Below, one piece after another: positions 52,697 to 59,924 of a stretch of 64,000 nucleotides of DNA. Origin of the DNA: Mycobacterium sp. 852014-52450_SCH5900713 (GTDB lineage Bacteria > Actinomycetota > Actinomycetes > Mycobacteriales > Mycobacteriaceae); assembly GCF_001667075.1 (NCBI RefSeq), contig NZ_LZIL01000076.1, positions 34,779 through 98,778 of the forward strand, written 5' to 3'. A program made the translations under genes and the position numbers. Under the pieces are notes generated by a model. That model made no database searches. It was not told the origin of the DNA and was given only the letters and a program-made list of their open reading frames with translations. Every line of letters begins with the position of its first letter. The stretch's first letter is position 1.

Positions 52697-53062
52697 CTAG
52701 TACGCCGTGAGCCGGTTCTGCAGCAGCGGCGCTATCACCGCCGGGCAGTAGTTGGCGACGGCGACGATGGTGAACAGGCCGGCCGACTCGTAGCCCAGGC
52801 CGCTGCGCTCGGACATTTCGGCAGCGACCGAGTCGAAGGACTGGCCCGGCGTGACGATCATCGGGCAGACCGACTGGCCCAGCGCCAGGGCGCCGGCCGG
52901 GTGCGGGTAGGTGATGCCGGCGTTGGTCAGGGCCATCAGGAACGCGTTGCCCCGCATGTCGGCGCTGACGGGCGCGGCCAGCGGGGCGGCCAGGGCCGCC
53001 ACGCAGGCGGTCAGGAACAGCACGCGCAGCAGGGACCGTTCCACACGCCGGGAAGCCGTCAT
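52697..53062 (-). CDS. lprJ: LprJ-like DUF732 exported protein
   Basis: 121 aa from ATG 53062 (GTG 53071 also possible). N-terminal signal with basic SRRVERS and a hydrophobic core containing LTAC, a candidate lipobox, though an alternative cleavage after PVSA is also possible. The mature part is a DUF732 domain: NAFLMALTNAGITYPHPAGA, ALGQSVCPMIVTPGQSFDSV, VAVANYCPAV, with two cysteines that can pair. Corresponds to Rv1690 (lprJ). Confidence 0.85.
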   Translation of the reverse strand: MTASRRVERSLLRVLFLTACVAALAAPLAAPVSADMRGNAFLMALTNAGITYPHPAGALALGQSVCPMIVTPGQSFDSVAAEMSERSGLGYESAGLFTIVAVANYCPAVIAPLLQNRLTAY

Positions 53063-53147
53063 CGTGACCACCCTGGCCTGTACGGGTCACAACCGCAACA
53101 CGGTGCGGTAAAGGTTTGCGCAGCAACGCGTTTTGCGGGTGCGGTTT

Positions 53148-54419
53148 CTAGACCTTTTCGATCCCGGCGACGGTGCGTTTGCCGCGGCGCAGCACCAGCC
53201 ACCGGCCGTGCAGGAAGTCCGAGGGCTGCGGCGCCCACTCCTCGCTGTCGATCCGGATGTTGTTGACCGACACCCCGCCCTCGCCGATGGTGCGCCGCGC
53301 CGCCTTCCTGCTCTCGGACAGGCCGCTGGCCACCAGCAGGTCGACGATCCCGTCGGGGCCACCGGGCTTGAGCTCGGCGACCGAGGCCTCACGCAATGCC
53401 GCCGACAGCGTCGCCTCGTCCAGCCGGTCCAGTTCGCCCTGCCCGAACAGCGCCCGGCTGGCGTGCTCGACCGCCTCGGTGGCGGCCTCGCCGTGCACCA
53501 GCACGGTCAGTTCCCGGGCCAGCCGGCGCTGGGCCGCGCGCTGCTGTGGACGCTCTTGGGTGGCCTGTTCCAGTTCGGCCAGCTCGTCGGCCGACAGGAA
53601 GGTGAACCAGCGCAGATACCGGATGACGTCGGCGTCGGCGGTGTTGAAGAAGTACTGGTACCAGGCGTAGGGGGTGGTCATCGCCGGGTCCAGCCACAGG
53701 CTGCCGCCACCGGTGGACTTGCCGAACTTGGTGCCGTCGGCCGCGGTCACCAGCGGGACGGTGAGCGCGTGCACCGTCGCGCCCAGCTTCTGGCGGACCA
53801 GCCGCACGCCGGCGATGATGTTGCCCCACTGGTCGGAGCCGCCGATCTGCAGCGCGCAGTCGTACCGGCGGTGCAGTTCGACGTAGTCATTGGCCTGCAA
53901 CAGCATGTAGCTGAACTCCGTGTAGGAGATGCCCTCGCCCTCCAGCCGCCGCCGGACGGTGTCGCGATCCAGCATGACGTTGACCGAGAAGTGCTTGCCG
54001 AGGTCACGCAGGAACTCGATGGCCGACAGCGGGGCCGTCCAGTCCAGGTTGTTCACGACGACCGCGCCCGTCGGGGATTCGTCGAAGTCGACGAAGCGCT
54101 CCAGCTGCCCGCGAATGCGCTCGGTCCAGTCGGCGACGACGTCCGCCTCGTTCAGGGTGCGCTCCCCGACGTCGCGCGGGTCACCGATCATGCCGGTGGC
54201 GCCGCCGGCGAGCACGATCGGCCGGTGGCCGGCGCGCTGGAAACGCCGCAGGGCCAGCAGCGGCACCAGGTGCCCCGCGTGCAGGCTGGCCGCGGTTGGG
54301 TCGAAGCCGGCGTACACCGTCAACGGCCCGCGCCGCGCCTCGGCGGCCAACGCGTCGAGGTCGGTGGACTGCGCGATCAGCCCACGCCAGTCCAGCTCGT
54401 CAAGGATCCCGGAAGACAT
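53148..54419 (-). CDS. tyrS: Tyrosyl-tRNA synthetase TyrS
   Basis: 423 aa from ATG 54419. Class I motifs: YAGFDPTAASLHAGHLVPLL (HIGH variant HAGH), Tyr-binding region LLQANDYVELHRRYDCALQI, GGSDQWGNI and KFGKSTGGGSLWLD (KMSKS variant), with a C-terminal S4 domain (SGLSESRKAARRTIGEGGVS). Charges tRNA-Tyr. No T-box leader was seen upstream. Confidence 0.97.
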   Translation of the reverse strand: MSSGILDELDWRGLIAQSTDLDALAAEARRGPLTVYAGFDPTAASLHAGHLVPLLALRRFQRAGHRPIVLAGGATGMIGDPRDVGERTLNEADVVADWTERIRGQLERFVDFDESPTGAVVVNNLDWTAPLSAIEFLRDLGKHFSVNVMLDRDTVRRRLEGEGISYTEFSYMLLQANDYVELHRRYDCALQIGGSDQWGNIIAGVRLVRQKLGATVHALTVPLVTAADGTKFGKSTGGGSLWLDPAMTTPYAWYQYFFNTADADVIRYLRWFTFLSADELAELEQATQERPQQRAAQRRLARELTVLVHGEAATEAVEHASRALFGQGELDRLDEATLSAALREASVAELKPGGPDGIVDLLVASGLSESRKAARRTIGEGGVSVNNIRIDSEEWAPQPSDFLHGRWLVLRRGKRTVAGIEKV

Positions 54420-54546
54420 CGCCGCCGACTTTAGTCGGTCCCGCGGCCGCGATTCGCTCCTGCGTTGCTTGATAAGGCAAGCTAACGGCGCGGCGCATCG
54501 TCGCGCCATCGCCTTCCACTCAGCGAACCAAACAACGCGGAGCGTC

Positions 54547-55431
54547 ATGGACAACCGATATTGGCCGTTGGTGGTCGTGATCATCATGCTCGCGCTCGGG
54601 CTGACGCTCACGGTCGACGACTTCAAGCGGGCCGCCACGCTTCGCAAACCACTGGTTGTCGCGCTCGTCTGCCAGTCGCTGCTGCTCCCCACGCTGTGCC
54701 TGGCCATCGCCGAGGGCTTCCACCTCGAGCCCCACCTGGCCGTCGGGTTGATGCTGATGGCCGCGACCCCCGGCGGGACGATGTCCAGCATCCTCAGCCA
54801 CCTCTTCAACGGCGACCTGGCGCTCAACCTCACGCTGACCGCGATCAACGCCGTGCTGTCCATCGTTGCGTTGCCCGCGATTCTGGCGGTGTCGATGACG
54901 TGGTTCCTCGGCGAAGGGCGGTTTCTCCCGCTCCAGCCGGGCAAGTTCTTCGCGGTGATCGGCCTGGTGATCGTTCCCATTGCGATCGGGGTGGCAGTCC
55001 GCCACCGCTTCCCCGACCTGGCCCGGCGACTGCAGAAACCGGTGCGAATCGTGGCGCTCACGCTGCTCGTCCTCGCCGTGCTCGGGGCCATCGCCGGGGG
55101 AAGAACGACGCTGTGGCACAACCTCGGCCTGCTGAGCGCGGCCGTCGTGGCCTTCTGCGCGGTGAGCCTGACGGTCGGCTATCTGGCGCCGCGCCTGATG
55201 CGGCTGGCTCCCCGACAGGCCGTTGCGGTGAGCCTGGAGGTCGGTATGCACAACGCCGTGGTGGCGATGGGCGTCGCGTTGAGTCCGCAGCTACTGAACA
55301 GCGTCGAGATGGCCACGCCGGCCGCGATTTACAGTGCCGTCGCGCCGCTGCTGGCCGTGGCGTTCGTGTTCCTGGCGCGGCGGGTGGACCCCGCCTTTCG
55401 CGCGGTCGCCCCCGCCACCCAAACCGTCTAG
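54547..55431 (+). CDS. BASS-family (bile acid:Na+ symporter type) transporter
   Basis: 294 aa from ATG 54547. Nine to ten hydrophobic segments; conserved family stretches MLALGLTLTVDDFKRAATLR, LMLMAATPGGTMSSILSHLF, NLTLTAINAVLSIVALP, and AVSLEVGMHNAVVAMGVALS. Substrate could be an organic acid such as pantoate or a 2-keto acid; it cannot be told from sequence. It lies between tyrS and mpg, where M. tuberculosis has no gene, so it is an insertion in this lineage. The stop overlaps the mpg stop by four bases. Confidence 0.88.
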   Translation: MDNRYWPLVVVIIMLALGLTLTVDDFKRAATLRKPLVVALVCQSLLLPTLCLAIAEGFHLEPHLAVGLMLMAATPGGTMSSILSHLFNGDLALNLTLTAINAVLSIVALPAILAVSMTWFLGEGRFLPLQPGKFFAVIGLVIVPIAIGVAVRHRFPDLARRLQKPVRIVALTLLVLAVLGAIAGGRTTLWHNLGLLSAAVVAFCAVSLTVGYLAPRLMRLAPRQAVAVSLEVGMHNAVVAMGVALSPQLLNSVEMATPAAIYSAVAPLLAVAFVFLARRVDPAFRAVAPATQTV

Positions 55432-56039
55432 TCGCTGGTTCCGGGGGCGGGCGCCCGCGGACTGCGCCGGTATGCCGACACTTCCGGGCGGCCGGGGAGC
55501 CAGAATCGCCACGGCCGGTCGGCGGCCTGGCTGACCCCGACGCGCGGGCCCGACACGGGGGTCAGCGGCTCGTTGAGTCTCAGGGTCACGGGGTTGGCGG
55601 GGTCGAACAGGTCGATCCCGTTGTCGTCCATGGTGATTCCCAGGGCCGAACACAGATTGCCGGGACCGCGCGCCAGCGCGGCCGCGTGAACCAGCTCGCC
55701 GCGCCGGGCGCGCGCCGTGTCGGTGCCGTCCTCGAGGGCGGCGGCCCGCAACAGGACGGCCGCGGCGGTCCCGTCCGGCCCGCAGGCAACGTTGGCGCAG
55801 ACGTGGATCCCGTGACTGCGGTAGGTGTAGAGCCGGCCGGGGGGTCCGAACATCACCGCGTTGCGCCCGCTGATGCCGCGATAGGAGTGGGCCGCGGCGT
55901 CCGGCCATGGACCGTCGGGAACGCCGCCGTACGCCTCGACTTCCACGATGACGGCGCCGACGCCCCGCCCGGTGAGGGTGGCGCCGAGTAGCCGATGCGC
56001 GGCCGCGACGGGGTCGACGAGCAGCTCGCTTGCGGCCAC
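55428..56039 (-). CDS. mpg: 3-methyladenine DNA glycosylase (AAG family)
   Basis: 203 aa from a GTG at 56039. AAG-family features: LLGATLTGRGVGAVIVEVEA ending in the catalytic Glu, AAHSYRGISGRNAVMFGPPG, LYTYRSHGIHVCANVACGPD and ARGPGNLCSALGITMDDNG. Removes alkylated bases. Matches Rv1688. Confidence 0.93.
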   Translation of the reverse strand: MAASELLVDPVAAAHRLLGATLTGRGVGAVIVEVEAYGGVPDGPWPDAAAHSYRGISGRNAVMFGPPGRLYTYRSHGIHVCANVACGPDGTAAAVLLRAAALEDGTDTARARRGELVHAAALARGPGNLCSALGITMDDNGIDLFDPANPVTLRLNEPLTPVSGPRVGVSQAADRPWRFWLPGRPEVSAYRRSPRAPAPGTSD

Positions 56040-56110
56040 CCACCGAACCTACCGGCAGCGCTTCCATGGCAGTATCCCGGTGTCTTGGGACCTGTGAAGG
56101 AGCACGCATC

Positions 56111-57388
<1,278 letters not shown>

Positions 57389-57391
57389 ACC

Positions 57392-57421
57392 CTTGACAGC
57401 GCCTCGGTAGAGGACGATATT
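57392..57421 (+). promoter_or_regulatory. Housekeeping-type promoter of the ABC exporter operon (leaderless)
   Basis: Consensus -35 TTGACA at 57392-57397, an 18-base spacer and -10 GATATT at 57416-57421. Seven bases downstream is the ATG at 57428, so transcription should begin at or beside the start codon, giving a leaderless message. The promoter starts three bases after the amt stop. Confidence 0.7.
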
Positions 57422-57452
57422 CATCATATGATGACTTCATCACGTGATGAAT
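57422..57452. promoter_or_regulatory. Two adjacent palindromic operators overlapping the start of the ABC operon
   Basis: Perfect palindromes TCATCATATGATGA (57422-57435) and TTCATCACGTGATGAA (57437-57452), one base apart, sharing the half-site TTCATCA/TGATGAA. They cover the predicted transcription start and the first eight codons of the ATPase. The TetR-type regulator encoded downstream (59120) is the natural candidate to bind them (inference). Confidence 0.75.
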
Positions 57453-58183
57453 TAATCGCGGAACAGGCCGTCCGGATCGATCACCTGCGGGTGATACGTG
57501 GCAAGCGCCCCGCCCTGCACGATCTCTCGGTGCAGATCGGGCGCGGCAGCATCACCGGCCTGCTCGGCCCGTCCGGCTGCGGCAAGACCACGCTGATGCG
57601 GTGCATCGTCGGCACCCAGATCGTCACCTCGGGAACCGTCACCGTGCTCGGCCACCCGGCCGGGTCGGCCTCGCTGCACCGACGGGTCGGATACCTGCCG
57701 CAGGACCCGACCATCTACAACGACCTGCGGGTCGTCGACAACGTTCGCTACTTCGCCTCGCTGTACGGTTTCGACCGCCAGGCCGCCGATGCCGCGATCG
57801 AGCGGGTCGGGTTGGATGATCACCGAACCGCCTTCTGCGGCAACCTTTCCGGCGGTCAGCGCACCCGAGTATCGCTGGCGTGCGCGTTGGTCTGCCAGCC
57901 TGACCTGCTCGTGCTCGACGAGCCCACGGTGGGCCTGGATCCCGTACTGCGCGCGGATCTCTGGGACCAGTTCGCCGATCTCGCCCGCACCGGCACCACG
58001 CTGCTGGTATCCAGCCACGTCATGGACGAAGCCGACCACTGCGGCGACTTAATGCTGATGCGCGACGGTCACCTGCTCGCGCATACCACCCCGGACCGAC
58101 TACGAGAGGACACCGGATGCACGTCACTGGAGGACGCATTTCTGTCCATCATCAAGCGCAACACCATGCGCCAAGCCGGTTAG
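57428..58183 (+). CDS. ABC transporter ATPase (drug-export type, Rv1687c-like)
   Basis: 251 aa. Walker A LLGPSGCGKTTLMRCIVGTQ (near 46-53), Q-loop YLPQDPT, signature NLSGGQRTRVSLACALVCQP, Walker B LLVLDEPTVGLDP, H-loop VSSHVMDEADHCGD. DrrA-like. The start is ATG 57428, one position before a second ATG, inside a palindrome. Works with the permease that overlaps its 3' end. Substrate unknown; export of hydrophobic drugs or lipids is likely from the family. Confidence 0.94.
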   Translation: MMTSSRDELIAEQAVRIDHLRVIRGKRPALHDLSVQIGRGSITGLLGPSGCGKTTLMRCIVGTQIVTSGTVTVLGHPAGSASLHRRVGYLPQDPTIYNDLRVVDNVRYFASLYGFDRQAADAAIERVGLDDHRTAFCGNLSGGQRTRVSLACALVCQPDLLVLDEPTVGLDPVLRADLWDQFADLARTGTTLLVSSHVMDEADHCGDLMLMRDGHLLAHTTPDRLREDTGCTSLEDAFLSIIKRNTMRQAG

Positions 58184-58935
58184 GGCTCAAGGGATACACC
58201 GCCACCACGGCCAGGATTCTGCGCCAGCTGGCGGCCGACCACCGCAGCGTCGCGATGATCCTGTTCGTGCCGGTCTTGGTTATCACGTTGATGTACTTCA
58301 TGTTTCAGAACGCGCCGCATCGCCCGGGCACGCCGGCGCCGTTCAACAACGCCTGCCTGATTTTGCTCGGCCTTTTCCCGCTGTTCGTGATGTTCATCAT
58401 CACGGCGATCACGATGCAGCGGGAACGGGCGTCGGGGACGCTGGAGCGCATCCTGACCACTCCCCTGCGCCGGTTCGACCTGCTGATCGCCTATGGCAGC
58501 GCCTTCTCGGTGGCCGCTGCGGCACAGGCCATAGTGGCGTGCATCGTGTCGTTTTGGCTGCTCGGCTTCGACACCGCCGGCAGCCCGGCGTGGGTGTTTG
58601 TGATCGCGATCGTCAACGCTGTGCTCGGTGTGGGGTTGGGTCTGCTTTGTAGCGCGTTCGCGCGCACCGAGTTTCAGGCCGTGCAGTTCATCCCGCTGGT
58701 GATGGTGCCGCAGCTGTTACTGGCCGGCATCATCGTGCCGCGTGCACTCATGCCGCACTGGCTGCAGTGGGTCAGCAACGTGATGCCGGCCAGCTACGCC
58801 CTGGAGGCGCTGCAGCAGGTGGGTGCGCACCCGCAGCTGACATACATCGCGGGGCGCGACATCGTCGTCGTGTTCGGCTCCGCGCTCATCGCGCTGTGCC
58901 TGGCCGCGGCGACGCTGCGTCGGCGGACCGCCTAG
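58117..58935 (+). CDS. ABC-2 type permease (Rv1686c-like)
   Basis: 272 aa. Start ATG 58117 overlaps the ATPase gene by 67 bases and has AGAGGA six bases upstream; no other usable start occurs before the first membrane segment. Six helices, first near 47-65 (MILFVPVLVITLMYFMF), and the family motifs QRERASGTLERILTTPLRRF and SAFARTEFQAVQF. The stop codon TAG is formed by the first copy of a tandem repeat. Confidence 0.92.
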   Translation: MHVTGGRISVHHQAQHHAPSRLGLKGYTATTARILRQLAADHRSVAMILFVPVLVITLMYFMFQNAPHRPGTPAPFNNACLILLGLFPLFVMFIITAITMQRERASGTLERILTTPLRRFDLLIAYGSAFSVAAAAQAIVACIVSFWLLGFDTAGSPAWVFVIAIVNAVLGVGLGLLCSAFARTEFQAVQFIPLVMVPQLLLAGIIVPRALMPHWLQWVSNVMPASYALEALQQVGAHPQLTYIAGRDIVVVFGSALIALCLAAATLRRRTA

Positions 58936-59131
58936 TGGCGATCGCAAGCGCGGCGAAGCCGGGCGCAGCGGGTCGCCACGGAGGGTCGCTAGTGGCGATC
59001 GCAAGCGCGGCGAAGCCGGGCGCAACGGGTCGCCACGGAGGGTCGCTAGTGGCGATCGCAAGCGCGGCGAAGCCGGGCGCAGCTGAGCCGGCCGCAGCGG
59101 GTCGCCACGGGGGGTCCTAGTGGCGATCGCC
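58933..59131 (+). repeat. 57-bp intergenic tandem repeat (VNTR-like) between permease and TetR gene
   Basis: Unit begins TAGTGGCGATCGC and ends GGTCGCCACGGAGGGTC(GC). Copies: 58933-58989 (57 bp), 58990-59046 (57 bp), 59047-59117 (71 bp, with a 14-base insertion) and a partial copy from 59118. Each unit carries TAG-TGG, so the permease stop and the TetR GTG start both fall in copies of the same motif. The 57-bp unit is 19 codons long. Structure resembles mycobacterial MIRU-VNTR loci. Confidence 0.9.
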
Positions 59132-59743
59132 AACACCGGGCGCCGGCGGCCCGGGCGGCCGGCCGGCGGCTCCGACGCCCGCAACCGCATCCTGGCCAGC
59201 GCTCGAGAGTTGTTCGCCACCAACGGCATTAGCAATACGTCGATCCGCGCGGTGGCGGCCGCGGCGGGTGTGGACTCGGCACTGGTGCATCACTACTTCG
59301 GCACCAAGGAGAAGCTGTTCGCCGCCGCCGTCCACATCCCGATCGACCCGATGGACATCATCGGCCCCCTGCGCGACGTGCCGATCGAGGAAGTCGGCTA
59401 CCGGCTGCCGTCGATGTTGTTGCCGCTGTGGGATTCCGACCTGGGCACGGGCTTCATCGCCACGCTGCGGTCCATCCTGGCCGGCTCGGAGGTCAACCTG
59501 TTCCGCACGTTCATCGAGGACGTGATCGGGGTGGAAGTGGGTCCGCGCGTTGACAATCCGCCCGGCAGCGGATTGATCCGCGTCCAATTCGTCGCGTCGC
59601 AACTGGTCGGCGTCGTGATGGCGCGCTACATCCTGCGATTGGAGCCGTTCGCGTCGTTACCGGCCGAGCAGGTCGCGCACACCATCGCGCCGAACCTGCA
59701 GCGCTACCTCACCGGGGATCTGCCGGACGGCCTTGTGCCATGA
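59120..59743 (+). CDS. TetR-family regulator (Rv1685c-like)
   Basis: 207 aa from GTG 59120, which is part of the last repeat copy. N-terminal helix-turn-helix: RNRILASARELFATNGISNT, SIRAVAAAAGVDSALVHHYF and GTKEKLFAAAVHI. The C-terminal ligand domain is variable. It follows the ABC permease and probably represses the ABC operon through the palindromes at 57422-57452. A ligand cannot be inferred. The 3' end overlaps the convergent gene by 35 bases. Confidence 0.92.
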   Translation: MAIANTGRRRPGRPAGGSDARNRILASARELFATNGISNTSIRAVAAAAGVDSALVHHYFGTKEKLFAAAVHIPIDPMDIIGPLRDVPIEEVGYRLPSMLLPLWDSDLGTGFIATLRSILAGSEVNLFRTFIEDVIGVEVGPRVDNPPGSGLIRVQFVASQLVGVVMARYILRLEPFASLPAEQVAHTIAPNLQRYLTGDLPDGLVP

Positions 59744-59924
59744 GTCGGGCGTGTTCGTCGTCGTCGACGTCGCGGGCCTCGTCGATGAGCAGCACCGGGA
59801 TGCCGTCCTCGATGCGGTAGGCGCGCCGCAACCGTGGGTTGTACAGCAACTCGTCGTCCACGAGCAGTAGCGGTCCCCGGTCAGCCGGGCAGACCAGGAT
59901 TTCCAGCAGTGAATCGTCAACCAT
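59709..59924 (-). CDS. Trm112/YcaR-like small protein (Rv1684-like)
   Basis: 71 aa. LLEILVCPADRGPLLLVDDE, LLYNPRLRRAYRIEDGIPVL followed by LLIDEARDVDDDEH is the Trm112/UPF0434 fold, here with a single Cys in CPAD instead of two zinc-binding pairs. Trm112 proteins activate methyltransferases; the bacterial role is not established. Starts eight bases inside the end of the upstream fused gene, so coupled to it. Confidence 0.88.
   Translation of the reverse strand: MVDDSLLEILVCPADRGPLLLVDDELLYNPRLRRAYRIEDGIPVLLIDEARDVDDDEHARLMAQGRPADPR

Noticed and set aside
53063..53147. T-box or riboswitch near tyrS
   Set aside because: No conserved T-box bulge or stem pattern, and this side is the 3' end of tyrS.
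58933..59131. CRISPR array
   Set aside because: The repeats are head-to-tail without unique spacers, so it is a tandem repeat.
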